A stretch of 64,000 nt of DNA, taken from Spirochaetota bacterium. Lineage in GTDB: Bacteria; Spirochaetota; Spirochaetia; Treponematales; UBA12059. The DNA lies in the NCBI GenBank assembly GCA_029547205.1, contig JAKPPT010000122.1, positions 124,001 through 188,000 of the forward strand, in the 5' to 3' direction. The stretch's first letter is position 1. Each line of letters starts with the position of its first letter. The position numbers and the translations under genes are program-made. Of the stretch, positions 37,146-46,521 are shown one piece after another. The notes below the pieces were generated by a model. That model made no database searches, was not told the DNA's origin, and saw only the letters and a program-made list of their open reading frames with translations.

Positions 37146-37967
37146 ATGAACAATAAAATAGTTATTACCTGTGCATGCACGGGAGCCGAAACGAGTAAGG
37201 AGCTTCAGCCTGCGCTCCCTATTACTCCAGAAGAAGTTGCTCGTACGGCAGAAGAGTGCCGCGCCGCCGGTGCTGCAATTCTCCACCTGCATGTACGCGA
37301 CGAAGCTGGTAAAGCCACACAGAGTGTCGCCCGGTTTAGAGAAGCAATTGAGGCTATCCGCCGCAAGAGCGATATTATTATCGAAATTACCACCGGCGGC
37401 GCTGTTGGTGACACCGCAGAGGAGCGCCTCCGCCCCGTTATTGAGCTTGAACCGGAAATGGCTTCGCTCGATTGCGGCACGGTAAACTTTGGCGATGAGT
37501 ATATCGTCAATACCTTACCAATTATGCGCACCTTTGCAGCCGAGTTTAAAAAACGTAAAGTACGTGCAACGCTCGAGTGTTTTGACCTTGGGCATGTCTA
37601 TGCAAGCCAGTACCTTATTAAAGAGGGACTTCTTGAGGAACCATATCACTATGGGTTTGTGCTCAATGTTCCCGGCGCTGTTCCCTACTCTGTAGAAAAC
37701 CTCAATGCGTTTATCAGAGCGCTTCCGCAAGGTGCAAACTTTACGGTTATGGGTATTGGACGCAGTTCTCTGCCTGCTCAATATGGCGCAATTGCCACAG
37801 GCGGCTGGATACGTGTTGGTTTTGAAGATAATGTGTACTATAGCAAGGGTGTACTTGCGACAAGCAATGCACAGCTTGTTGAGCGTGCTGCACGTATTGC
37901 ACATGAAGCAGGATTAACGCCTGCTACACCGGACGAAGTTCGTCAGTATCTTAAACTGAGAGGTTAA
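37146..37967 (+). CDS. kce: 3-keto-5-aminohexanoate cleavage enzyme (BKACE family)
   Basis: A 273-residue protein with an AAGGAGC ribosome site. The BKACE family condenses a beta-keto acid with acetyl-CoA; Kce converts 5-amino-3-oxohexanoate plus acetyl-CoA to acetoacetate and 3-aminobutyryl-CoA. Zinc ligands are in HLHVRD near residue 46 and in a later histidine; the substrate-binding TTGGAVGDTAEERL and GRSSLPAQYGAIATGG are conserved in Kce. Other BKACE members use different keto acids, but the neighbouring kdd and kamA strongly support Kce. It is followed three bases later by kamA. Confidence 0.92.
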   Translation: MNNKIVITCACTGAETSKELQPALPITPEEVARTAEECRAAGAAILHLHVRDEAGKATQSVARFREAIEAIRRKSDIIIEITTGGAVGDTAEERLRPVIELEPEMASLDCGTVNFGDEYIVNTLPIMRTFAAEFKKRKVRATLECFDLGHVYASQYLIKEGLLEEPYHYGFVLNVPGAVPYSVENLNAFIRALPQGANFTVMGIGRSSLPAQYGAIATGGWIRVGFEDNVYYSKGVLATSNAQLVERAARIAHEAGLTPATPDEVRQYLKLRG

Positions 37968-37970
37968 TCT

Positions 37971-39266
37971 ATGCATGACTATCCATCGTATGACTATAGA
38001 AGCATTCCACTCTACAAGGATGTAACGCCGGAAGAATGGAATGATTGGCACTGGCAGATGCGGAATGACATTAAAGATGTCGAAACGCTTGCAAAAGTTA
38101 TTCCGCTCTCCGACCAGGAAAAGGCTGATATCGGTGCTGTGCTCAAAACATTCCGAATGGCAATAACACCATACTATGCATCACTCATCGATAGAAACAA
38201 TCCTACCTGTCCGGTTAGACTCCAGGCTATTCCCCGCATCATGGAAACACATTTTTCAGAGAGCGATCAGGCAGATCCACTGCATGAAGATGTTGACAGT
38301 CCGGTACCAGGACTCACACACCGCTACCCTGATCGTGTCCTCCTCCTCGTTACGCATATCTGCTCAATGAACTGCCGCCACTGCACAAGGCGACGCATTG
38401 TCGGAGAAGAAGACCAGCACATGCTTGAGTCTCAAATAGATGCAGCAGTCGAGTATATTAAGAAAACACCGATTATCCGCGATGTGCTCATTTCGGGCGG
38501 TGATCCGTTTGTGCTTTCCGATGAAAGGCTTGAGAGTATCATTCAAAAAATTCGTGCTATTCCGCATGTTGAGATTATCCGCATTGGAACAAGAACTCCA
38601 GTCGTTATGCCCATGCGCATAACAGACAACCTTGTTAACATGCTCAAAAAATATCATCCGATATTCATAAACACCCATTTTAATCATCCTAAAGAAATAA
38701 CGGCAGAAGCCCGTGAAGCATGCAGAAAGCTTGCCGATGCTGGTATTCCGCTCGGTAATCAGACTGTGTTGCTCCGTGATGTCAATGATTGTCCGGTGAT
38801 TATGAAAAAGCTCATGCAAAAATTGCTGACCATTCGTGTGCGCCCGTACTACATCTATCAGTGCGATCTCTCTATGGGTATTGAGCATTTCCGTACTCCA
38901 GTAAGTAAGGGCATTGAGATTATAGAAAATTTACGAGGACACACAACCGGTCTTGCCGTTCCGACATTTGTTATTGATGCTCCTGGCGGCGGAGGAAAAA
39001 CTCCTGTTATGCCGGATTATGTTATTACCCGAAACGAAAAACGTGTTATACTCCGCAATTACGAGGGTGTTATTACTACCTATGATGAACCTGATTCGTA
39101 CAGAGAAGACTGCGGTAAATGCAAACTCTGTTCCGATGAGTTACTCCTCAATGCTACTTGCGGTGTAGCTCGGCTCTTATCGGGTGATGAGAAAGTACTC
39201 GAACCTAAAAATCTTGTACGGGCCGCACGCAATCCTTCACAGCAGACTCCTCGTAAAAAGAAATAA
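37971..39266 (+). CDS. kamA: L-lysine 2,3-aminomutase
   Basis: A 431-residue radical SAM, PLP-dependent enzyme that converts L-lysine to L-beta-lysine, the first step of lysine fermentation. The cluster motif is C131-x3-C135-x2-C138 in CSMNCRHCTRRR. PLP is bound by Lys343 in DAPGGGGK. The C-terminal cysteines in EDCGKCKLC fit the structural zinc site of the clostridial enzyme. The length is slightly above the usual 416 because of a basic tail (QQTPRKKK). EpmB-type lysine mutases are shorter and lack this context. Confidence 0.95.
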   Translation: MHDYPSYDYRSIPLYKDVTPEEWNDWHWQMRNDIKDVETLAKVIPLSDQEKADIGAVLKTFRMAITPYYASLIDRNNPTCPVRLQAIPRIMETHFSESDQADPLHEDVDSPVPGLTHRYPDRVLLLVTHICSMNCRHCTRRRIVGEEDQHMLESQIDAAVEYIKKTPIIRDVLISGGDPFVLSDERLESIIQKIRAIPHVEIIRIGTRTPVVMPMRITDNLVNMLKKYHPIFINTHFNHPKEITAEAREACRKLADAGIPLGNQTVLLRDVNDCPVIMKKLMQKLLTIRVRPYYIYQCDLSMGIEHFRTPVSKGIEIIENLRGHTTGLAVPTFVIDAPGGGGKTPVMPDYVITRNEKRVILRNYEGVITTYDEPDSYREDCGKCKLCSDELLLNATCGVARLLSGDEKVLEPKNLVRAARNPSQQTPRKKK

Positions 39267-39275
39267 TATTCCGCG

Positions 39276-40145
39276 ATGCTTGACATCAACGCATTTCCGG
39301 GCCGCGTAACTTGTATTACCGGTCCGGAAAAAAATTGCGGTAAAACGCAGTTTATGAATTATCTCGTACAGAAACTCGTCAGGAAGGGACATGCCCCTGC
39401 GGTAATGACTGCAGGCTATGACGGTGAAGCACGGGATCTCCTCAATGGCACAAAAAAGCCTTCGGTTTACATCAATCCAGGCACTATTGTAGTAACACCG
39501 GAGCGATTCCTCAGAACGAGCACTATTTTCCCTGAAATTCTTGAAGTTGTTCCTGGCTCTACATCACTCGGGAACTGCTGCATTGCACGGGCACAGCGTG
39601 CTGGTACTGTAATTTTGGCAAGCGGAGAAGGTAATTCAAGTATTACCTGGACACTCACGTATCTTGAGGAAAACAAATTAGCACACACAGTGCTTATTGA
39701 TGGCGCTTTTAATAGAATTACACAGGTAAGTGCATGGCATAATTCACAATTAGTGTATGTCGTCCGTGTTGATACTGTCAACGTTAAGAAAACTATCGAA
39801 ACGCTCACACGTTTGCTAATGTTATTATCACTCAATGAAGCATCACCGGAGCTCATCGATACAGAAACCACATTTACCATGCCGGATGTACTCTCGCTTG
39901 AGACAATTCATGCAATTCCTGAACGCATTAAAACAGTGATCCTTAAAGATTTCACACGGGTGTTTTTACCGTATCGCGAACTTAAATCGCTCCTCTCAGA
40001 AAAACAGCTCATGGTTTTGAGAAAAATTCCCTGTGCGGGTATACCGGTAATTGTTCGCGGTCTTTCATTTAAAGATTTTTATGATGCTGTGCCCGATCTC
40101 CCGCTCAAAGAACTCATTTTCTCAAATCCATATCAAGACTCATAA
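39276..40145 (+). CDS. kamB: Lysine 5,6-aminomutase reactivase subunit KamB
   Basis: A 289-residue protein with a P-loop-like start (CITGPEKNCGKTQFMNYL, near residue 14). The following text (TIVVTPERFL, SLGNCCIARAQRAGTVILAS, TVLIDGAFNR) is typical of the protein that sits beside the MutS-like KamC in lysine- and ornithine-fermentation clusters. From established annotation practice these two form a reactivase for the B12-dependent 5,6-aminomutase, exchanging damaged cobalamin. It lies nine bases after kamA and six before the long frame of kamC. Its presence predicts that KamD and KamE exist in the genome, although they are not in this window. Confidence 0.82.
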   Translation: MLDINAFPGRVTCITGPEKNCGKTQFMNYLVQKLVRKGHAPAVMTAGYDGEARDLLNGTKKPSVYINPGTIVVTPERFLRTSTIFPEILEVVPGSTSLGNCCIARAQRAGTVILASGEGNSSITWTLTYLEENKLAHTVLIDGAFNRITQVSAWHNSQLVYVVRVDTVNVKKTIETLTRLLMLLSLNEASPELIDTETTFTMPDVLSLETIHAIPERIKTVILKDFTRVFLPYRELKSLLSEKQLMVLRKIPCAGIPVIVRGLSFKDFYDAVPDLPLKELIFSNPYQDS

Positions 40146-40174
40146 CCACGGTGGCGCACTGCAAGGAGGTATGT

Positions 40175-41812
40175 ATGCATGACGATGCGTGGAGCTTTTC
40201 CCAGATTGATACATTTCTACAAAAATTGACACCGCTTTCGGTATGGGCAAAAGACGAGCATGCAAAATGCATTGTTTACACAGACAGGAAAAAGCTTGAG
40301 ACACTCTACGATGATATAGATGCTGTGTTTGCATCACTCGAGGCTTCGCCATCGTCTATTGCACAGGACAGGATTTCCTACCATCTCAAAAGACTCCCGC
40401 GCATTCCGCTAACGGAAAAAGACACATATGAAATCATTGAACTTTTCCAGTTTAAAAAATTTTTAACAAACTTTAGAGCAATCTGTCATGAAATCACACC
40501 CGATATTGCCGAACGGTTTGCGCTCAAACCAGTTGCACGTGAAGCTACAGCACTGCTTGAACAGGGCGGCTCTGATGCAGAAACCTTTTTCCTTGCAGAC
40601 TCCTATCACCCATCACTTCCAGAAATTAGAAAACGCATAGTCATCGTTCAGGAACTTATTAGCAAAGCAAAACACACGCGCGACGAAACGATACTGGAAC
40701 AGTTTGATATTGCACTCAATGAACGCGAATTTGTGATTGTTGACACATCACATGTTACTGAGAACCTTACTGCTTCACCGCTCGTTAATCTTGAGCCCTA
40801 CGATGACAACCATTTTATAGTAAAACCCAGTCTCAATGCAGAGCTCATTAAGCTGGAACAGGAACTTGAAAAGCTCAGGAATCAGGAACAGCTTGTCGAA
40901 CAGGAAGTTATCACAGAGCTTTCAAAGGTTATTAATACTTCCCTCACGGAAATTCATCGTGCAATCGAGGCAATCATTCGCTATGACCGCGCACGTGCAT
41001 GTGCGCTGTTCATTACTTCATACAAGCTTACACGACCATGTTTAAGCAGCAACTGTTTGACTCTTCATGATGGGCGCTATATCCCCTGTGAAGAAGAATG
41101 TACTGCTTTAGGTCTTGCATATACTCCGCTCACCATTTCGCTTCAAAAAAACACCACCGTATTATTTGGCTCCAATATGGGCGGAAAAACTGTAGCGCTC
41201 AAAACGCTGCTCTTTTTCCAGCTTCTTGCACAGTGCGGTTTTTTTGTGCCAGCTCGTTCTTTTGAAACACGAGTATACAAACATATACGGTATGTGGGTG
41301 AACTCTATGGCGAGCGGCTTACAGGACTTTCTGGTTTTGGTTTTGAAATCTGGCGTTTTAACTCCGTATGGTCTCAGGTTGATGATGGTCTCATTGCATT
41401 CGACGAATTTGCTCGAACAACCGGAAGCCATGAAGCCGAAGCACTCCTCTCTGCTGTGGTCGATGCCTACCGTAAAAAACCTGCAATTACTTCGATTTTT
41501 GCAACACATTTTAGAGGCATAGAACGCTATACTGATGTATACTATATAAAGATGAAAGGCCTTAACCATGAACAGGCTGTTGCCTGTTTAGATGAACACG
41601 CTCCACTTAAGGACCGTCTCATGAGTATCAACCAGCATATGTGTTATGCTGTGTGTCCTGATACTGGCTCAGATATCCAGAGCGATGCGCTTGCAATTGC
41701 GGACATGCTTGGTGCTGACAGCACTATTATCCGGGCAGCGCAAACTATCATTCAAAAACGAAATACTCTTACCAATGAGAATGCAGGAAAACTGCCATGC
41801 GCTTCATCGTAG
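40175..41812 (+). CDS. kamC: Lysine 5,6-aminomutase reactivase ATPase KamC (MutS-like)
   Basis: From the ATG at 40175 (AAGGAGGT site) 545 residues. The C-terminal half is a MutS-family ATPase: Walker A GSNMGGKTVALKTL near residue 333, Walker B LIAFDEFARTTGSHE and switch ATHFRG. The DNA-binding mismatch domains of MutS are absent; instead there is a helical N-terminal half with a glutamate-rich coiled coil (LIKLEQELEKLRNQEQLVEQE). This is the architecture of KamC next to KamB. The stop overlaps the next gene by 16 bases. Confidence 0.85.
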   Translation: MHDDAWSFSQIDTFLQKLTPLSVWAKDEHAKCIVYTDRKKLETLYDDIDAVFASLEASPSSIAQDRISYHLKRLPRIPLTEKDTYEIIELFQFKKFLTNFRAICHEITPDIAERFALKPVAREATALLEQGGSDAETFFLADSYHPSLPEIRKRIVIVQELISKAKHTRDETILEQFDIALNEREFVIVDTSHVTENLTASPLVNLEPYDDNHFIVKPSLNAELIKLEQELEKLRNQEQLVEQEVITELSKVINTSLTEIHRAIEAIIRYDRARACALFITSYKLTRPCLSSNCLTLHDGRYIPCEEECTALGLAYTPLTISLQKNTTVLFGSNMGGKTVALKTLLFFQLLAQCGFFVPARSFETRVYKHIRYVGELYGERLTGLSGFGFEIWRFNSVWSQVDDGLIAFDEFARTTGSHEAEALLSAVVDAYRKKPAITSIFATHFRGIERYTDVYYIKMKGLNHEQAVACLDEHAPLKDRLMSINQHMCYAVCPDTGSDIQSDALAIADMLGADSTIIRAAQTIIQKRNTLTNENAGKLPCASS

Positions 41813-43059
41813 ATGTTCACTGCCATATCATGACGCTTTCCCGTCCCAATGTCGGTACCTTTATCGATGCACTAGCGCACCGTCCGTTTGAATATCTCAA
41901 GACACAAATTTCAGCACCGAAATATTTGTTAACAAGCCTATTTAGTAATCGCGGTTCTGCCATACGCAACACAATTGCAGTTGCAGATAACGATGCATCG
42001 GCAATTATCGGGCTTATGCACGATGACCTTGCAGGAACTATAGGCCCTGCCGATACAAATCCTATTTTGCACAATGGAGCATTTCATATACTCGGTGACA
42101 TATATGACAGCATGATTATCTGTCCGCTCCTGATGGATTTTTCACGTCCGGCACGAATTACACCGGACATTTACTATAACCAGCCAACAGAAAAGCATCA
42201 TACATTTACGATTCTGGAAATACTTCATGGTATCCGTCAGTATCTCAAAGAACATCAAAAACCACACAGAAGGGGCTTTTTGCAACATCCTGCTCAAGGC
42301 AGGCTCATTGTTCGTCCCTTTTTAGGTGTAGATCCAAGCTGGATGACTCCTGACGAGGTGCTCATTTTCCTTAATCGCTATTTTCGATCATATAAGCGTG
42401 ACCTGAATAAACAGGTAAAGGCTAGCCTTGCACTGGAGCACTGGGATGGCTCGCTCAATCGACTTCCTCCTGCACTGTTTTCCGGCATAAAATTATATCC
42501 GCCGCTTGGTTTTGATCCCTGGCCTGATAATCCGCTCGCGCGCGAAGCATGCAAAACACTCTATCAATACTGTGAACAGAAACAAATACCCATAACAACA
42601 CATTGTGATGATGGCGGCTACCGGGTAATTCCATTACCAGAAGCAGAACACTACACAAATCCAGAACGATGGCTTCCTGTGCTTGAACACTATCCCGAGC
42701 TCTATCTTAATTTTGCACATTTTGGACACCGATACCAGGAGAATCGCAAAACTGCCAACAGCTGGACAGACTCTATTGTTACGCTTATGAACCGCTATCC
42801 GCACATTTACACCGATGTATCGTTCAATGGATGTGATTTTGCATACTGGACATGGCTTGAAACGTTTATCAATAGCAAAACTGATACGATTAGCGAGTTG
42901 CTCCGCAATCGAATCATGTTTGGTACAGATTTCCTCATCAATCTCCTGAAAATCGACTCATACCGTTCATACATCAAGGGGTTTCTGGAATCGGATCTCG
43001 ATCATAGCTTAAAACGGGCAATGCTCACTCAAAACCCACTGTCATTTTTGTTTATCTGA
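41797..43059 (+). CDS. Amidohydrolase-family protein at the end of the lysine operon
   Basis: A 420-residue metal-dependent hydrolase. The N-terminal metal motif is DVHCHI, later ligands are ITTHCDDGG, FAHFGH and FGTDFLI. This is the Amidohydro_2-like TIM barrel. The start overlaps kamC by 16 bases, so it is co-translated with the reactivase. A role in lysine breakdown is not known to me; possible substrates include lactams formed by cyclisation of amino acids such as beta-lysine or 3,5-diaminohexanoate, which is speculation. It is the last gene before convergent repeats. Confidence 0.82.
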   Translation: MRFIVDVHCHIMTLSRPNVGTFIDALAHRPFEYLKTQISAPKYLLTSLFSNRGSAIRNTIAVADNDASAIIGLMHDDLAGTIGPADTNPILHNGAFHILGDIYDSMIICPLLMDFSRPARITPDIYYNQPTEKHHTFTILEILHGIRQYLKEHQKPHRRGFLQHPAQGRLIVRPFLGVDPSWMTPDEVLIFLNRYFRSYKRDLNKQVKASLALEHWDGSLNRLPPALFSGIKLYPPLGFDPWPDNPLAREACKTLYQYCEQKQIPITTHCDDGGYRVIPLPEAEHYTNPERWLPVLEHYPELYLNFAHFGHRYQENRKTANSWTDSIVTLMNRYPHIYTDVSFNGCDFAYWTWLETFINSKTDTISELLRNRIMFGTDFLINLLKIDSYRSYIKGFLESDLDHSLKRAMLTQNPLSFLFI

Positions 43060-43078
43060 TCACGCTCAATGAGTGCTG

Positions 43079-43140
43079 TCACCAAACCGGTGATATGCGC
43101 ACACAAGGTAGCGTTTCACAAGCTTGGTGACACTAAAATT
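43079..43140. repeat. Convergent-gene repeat region with AAGCTT repeat, copy 4
   Basis: A hairpin TCACC/GGTGA (43079-43093) and the repeat TTTCACAAGCTTGGTGACAC (43114-43133). TGTCACCAA can also pair with TTGGTGACA. The region lies between the stop codons of the amidohydrolase and pyrBI and may act as a terminator for both. Confidence 0.6.
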
Positions 43141-43152
43141 TTGTCTACCTAT

Positions 43153-44745
43153 TTATAAATCCCAGATCTCTGAAAAATCATGCTCTTTTTCACACCATTT
43201 ACAGATAAATATATCTTTGCCTTCTGGTGTTCGTTTTCGTATGAAATACGGTTCGATATGTTCCTGATGTTTTGGATGTGATATGCAGTTTTCATTTTTG
43301 CAGGAAATATCACTAAAATTATAAATACGAGGTGGCATACCGAGTCTGAACTTTTTTACCACTGTGTGGTTCTGGATAATATTGAGCGTACAACCGGGTG
43401 AGATTGCACCGAGACGTTTTAAGTTTTTTTCTCCAAATGTCTGCAGGTCCGGTATAGAAATTATTCCTTTAAAAACATCAGGACCTTTGTTTGAATGATA
43501 CACACCATGCGAAGAACGCAGATTCAAATTCATGAGCTTGCGGATAGCATCGATTCTGTCCCAGATTGCAGCAATAGGGAATCCCGTTGCTATATGGTCT
43601 ATAACAAGGCCATTTTCTACAGGTTTTATACCTATTTTATATTCTGGCTTTTCATGCTTAACAATTGGTGCTTCCACAATAAAATCGTCGGTAAACTCAG
43701 GTTCTGCATGGTTTGTGCCAGAAAAATCGTCTCCGAGATGTCCTGCGCACAGTGCCATTTCGATAATGCGCGTATAGTATCCGTTTGCGGACTGTTCGTC
43801 CCAACCATTGAGTGGTGTCTCATCGAGGAATGATGGAATTACCGGGTTTAACCGATCACGAGGCAGCGGATGATAAAAACGCGTTCCTGGTCCCAGTTTT
43901 TCCATCATATCAGGACGGAACGTGACTGCTTTTCGCAAGAGTGGTGCTTTTTCCAATACGCTGTCTCCCATGCGCTCTAGCTGCAGTCTTGTAAAGTACC
44001 AGATTCGGGCAGTTTCACCGGAAGCCAGATACTCATCGAGTGATGAGAAAATCCGCACTGTGAAACCGTTTTCTTTCATTTTATTGATGTAGTACGCAGG
44101 CATCATGAGTTCTTGCGGTGCAATAAGATCAACCGTTACGTGCTTGAAAATTCGCAAGCCATCTGCTTTTGAATGCACCGTTCTGCCATGGTAAAGGTCT
44201 CCGATGAGCGCAACGTGAATCGATGACATATCCCACTGCAGGTGTTCAAGAAACGTAAATTCGTCGAGGAATTCTTGTGTAGGGTGTTCGTGCTTGCCAT
44301 CTCCAGCATTGATAAAGGATGGCCTTGCGTGACCATGTTCTTCTGCCCAGGCACCAATATAGTAGTCCAGCCAGGTACAGGTGCCTTCCAGTTTTGACCG
44401 TATTATAAAACAGGATTCTGGCGCATAGCCAACGAGCATTTTTATTGTGTCTGTAATGCTTTCATTTTTTGCGAATGACGATGTTGCAGAATCAAACATG
44501 TTAACGCGAACCTGGTGAAATTCAGCTGCATTTTTAAACGATTCACGAGTCCGTGTCGAGTTTTCAAGAAAAATGAGATATGCTGAAAAATCTTTTCTGT
44601 TTATTCTAAAACTATCAACCGCACTGCTCTTATTGATAATTGCAGTTTTAAGCTCACGTGCTTTCTGGTACAGATACCGCTGTTCATCAAGTGAAAAATC
44701 ATTCACAACACTGATTGACCGTCCTTTGAATACTCCTTGTTTCAT
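43153..44745 (-). CDS. pyrBI: Fused aspartate carbamoyltransferase (PyrB-PyrI)
   Basis: A 530-residue fusion. Residues 1-345 are the catalytic subunit with ENSTRTRESFKNA, the GDGKHEHPTQ loop, GDLYHGRTVHS and HPLPRDR. Residues about 365-530 are the regulatory subunit, with the zinc-binding cysteine set CKNENC and CKWC at the end. PyrB commits carbamoyl phosphate and aspartate to pyrimidine synthesis, and PyrI is the nucleotide-binding regulator. A single-chain PyrBI is also known from Thermotoga and some Treponema. GGGAGG precedes the start, and a terminator hairpin of the upstream gene sits only 15 bases before it. No other pyr gene is nearby. Confidence 0.95.
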   Translation of the reverse strand: MKQGVFKGRSISVVNDFSLDEQRYLYQKARELKTAIINKSSAVDSFRINRKDFSAYLIFLENSTRTRESFKNAAEFHQVRVNMFDSATSSFAKNESITDTIKMLVGYAPESCFIIRSKLEGTCTWLDYYIGAWAEEHGHARPSFINAGDGKHEHPTQEFLDEFTFLEHLQWDMSSIHVALIGDLYHGRTVHSKADGLRIFKHVTVDLIAPQELMMPAYYINKMKENGFTVRIFSSLDEYLASGETARIWYFTRLQLERMGDSVLEKAPLLRKAVTFRPDMMEKLGPGTRFYHPLPRDRLNPVIPSFLDETPLNGWDEQSANGYYTRIIEMALCAGHLGDDFSGTNHAEPEFTDDFIVEAPIVKHEKPEYKIGIKPVENGLVIDHIATGFPIAAIWDRIDAIRKLMNLNLRSSHGVYHSNKGPDVFKGIISIPDLQTFGEKNLKRLGAISPGCTLNIIQNHTVVKKFRLGMPPRIYNFSDISCKNENCISHPKHQEHIEPYFIRKRTPEGKDIFICKWCEKEHDFSEIWDL

Positions 44746-44758
44746 AATGCCTCCCTTA

Positions 44759-44790
44759 TAAAAAAAGCCGTTCAGAAATGCTGAACGGCT
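44759..44790 (-). terminator. Rho-independent terminator of the P83/100 gene
   Basis: AGCCGTTCAG pairs perfectly with CTGAACGGCT around five bases, and T residues follow on the minus strand. It sits in the immediate leader of pyrBI, so read-through here would feed pyrBI. Confidence 0.88.
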
Positions 44791-44796
44791 TAAAGA

Positions 44797-46359
44797 TTAC
44801 TTGATTTCTTTTTCCAACGACAGGTTGTCTGGCTTGAGCAAATAGAAGGAACCCTTTGGTCCTTGTATGATAATTTTTGAGTCTACTTCCATAATTGCTG
44901 ACCATGGACTTACTGCTGATGACGTAGCAAGCAGTGTGAGTTTTTGCGGATCGTATTTGCCCAGCACCCATGTATCATCCTTTTTAATAATGGTATAGAT
45001 AAACTGACCAATCTTCACAATACGTGCATCGGGAAACACTGCTTCCTCCGACTGTGCTAGAACTTCGAACGTTGATTTAGAAACAGCAACAAGCCGCACA
45101 ACTCCACCAGCATTGGTGTTTTGACCTGCTACAGCAATAAAGTAATCGCCTGCATCAAATGCTGTATTAGCACGCATCGTATTGATTTCGCTCTTTTTTA
45201 TACGATTTCCTGTAGTTAAGTCAAGGAGTATCAACCGAGCCAGTGGGCTGTTAGGATCGAGGAGTTCAAACACGACATTGCCTTTCGGTGGCTGCTCCTG
45301 TGCGGCAACCTGTGCAGCAATTTCTTTTTTTTGATCTTCTGCAATAGCCTGTCGTTCTTGAGCTACTTCCTCTTTTTGCTGCGCTAAAGCCTGTTCCTGC
45401 TGCTCCGTTTGTTTCTTTTGTTCCTCTAGCTGTGCCTGTTGCTGCTGCAAGGCTTCCTGCTGTCGTGCGAGTTCTTCTTGTTGTTTAGCTCGTTCGGCTT
45501 TTGCAGCTTCTGTTTCTTCGACAGTTGCTTGCTGCCCACCGCCTGCAAGCTGCTCCTGTTGTTCCTGGAGTTTTTTCTGTTGTTCCTGGAGCGCCTGTTC
45601 TTCTTGAGCAATGCGCGCTTTTTCTTCTGCTAAGGCTTTTTCCTGTTGCTGTATTTCCTCTTCGCGGAGATCAACCATCTGCTGGCGCTGTTCTGCTGCT
45701 GTTCCGCCTGTTTCTTCTTTCAGGCTCTGCACTACCTGCTTGTCACTGATAGGACCAGTTGCAACTCCGGAACCTGTTGGAGAACCTGGTTTTGTCGTCA
45801 GTGGAATAACGATGCGTGATTTTCCTGCCCACTCATCCCAGCGTATGGAGAGTCCTGCATTATCTGGAGTAAGTTCTTTAAGCACGAGCGGTTTATATTT
45901 GCTTTGAAAATAGGCAATGTCTTTTCGATAGACTGCATTGTAGATTGTTATAAACAATGCGAGCAAGTCTGCATCTTTTTGAGAGTAGCCATATGCTTTT
46001 TCAAGATAACCTGAAATAATGAGCCGTAAATTTTTGATGTGATCAACTCTGGCATTTGGTCCAAGAAACAGAATATCAGCATCGAATCCGCTAGGAGTGG
46101 CAGGGTCTACAAGATGAAGCACAAAATACGTTTGCCGATTGCCTGATTGTCCCGTACCTGCTCTCACTGCCTGTCCCATACCCTGTCCGATTCCTCTAAT
46201 TTCAGCAACAGTATTTATAAAATCATGAGGACCGACATAATTGATAAACTCAATTGTCTTATTTGCAGTTGAAGAAAGTTCATCTTGATTGACAGTTTGA
46301 GCAGTGAGCAGTACAACGACAAACCAAAAACAAAAAACACATAATGTACACTTTTTCAT
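44797..46359 (-). CDS. P83/100 family exported protein
   Basis: From the ATG at 46359 (GGGAG upstream) 520 residues. A signal peptide (to about LLTAQT) leads into an N-terminal domain that includes the P83/100 hallmark FINYVGPHDFINTVAEIRGIG (read in part) and DILFLGPNARVDHI. Residues about 215-365 are a long glutamine/glutamate/lysine coiled coil (EEEIQQQEKALAEEKARIAQ). The C-terminal domain is a beta-propeller-like region. P83/100 proteins are conserved spirochaetal envelope antigens (Borrelia p83/100, Treponema Tp0486); the function is not established. It is divergent from the small exported protein. Confidence 0.88.
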   Translation of the reverse strand: MKKCTLCVFCFWFVVVLLTAQTVNQDELSSTANKTIEFINYVGPHDFINTVAEIRGIGQGMGQAVRAGTGQSGNRQTYFVLHLVDPATPSGFDADILFLGPNARVDHIKNLRLIISGYLEKAYGYSQKDADLLALFITIYNAVYRKDIAYFQSKYKPLVLKELTPDNAGLSIRWDEWAGKSRIVIPLTTKPGSPTGSGVATGPISDKQVVQSLKEETGGTAAEQRQQMVDLREEEIQQQEKALAEEKARIAQEEQALQEQQKKLQEQQEQLAGGGQQATVEETEAAKAERAKQQEELARQQEALQQQQAQLEEQKKQTEQQEQALAQQKEEVAQERQAIAEDQKKEIAAQVAAQEQPPKGNVVFELLDPNSPLARLILLDLTTGNRIKKSEINTMRANTAFDAGDYFIAVAGQNTNAGGVVRLVAVSKSTFEVLAQSEEAVFPDARIVKIGQFIYTIIKKDDTWVLGKYDPQKLTLLATSSAVSPWSAIMEVDSKIIIQGPKGSFYLLKPDNLSLEKEIK

Positions 46360-46521
46360 ACAATGCACTCCCGCTTTATAAGATTCCTACCTGGATGCAT
46401 GTTGTAATTGTACCACGAAACGGTAAATTTGCAATGCAGTATGCGATAAAAGCACTCAACTCAAGCAGTAAGGTACCGATATTTGAAATGAGATATCATA
46501 GTGTGGGACATTGAGGTTTTC

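Noticed and set aside
40175-41812. DNA mismatch repair protein MutS or MutS2
   Set aside because: Only the ATPase half resembles MutS. Mismatch-binding and Smr domains are absent, and the gene lies beside kamB.
45426-45907. Reading frames opposite the P83/100 coiled coil
   Set aside because: The repetitive glutamine/glutamate codons open the other strand's frames. No start signals or domains support them.
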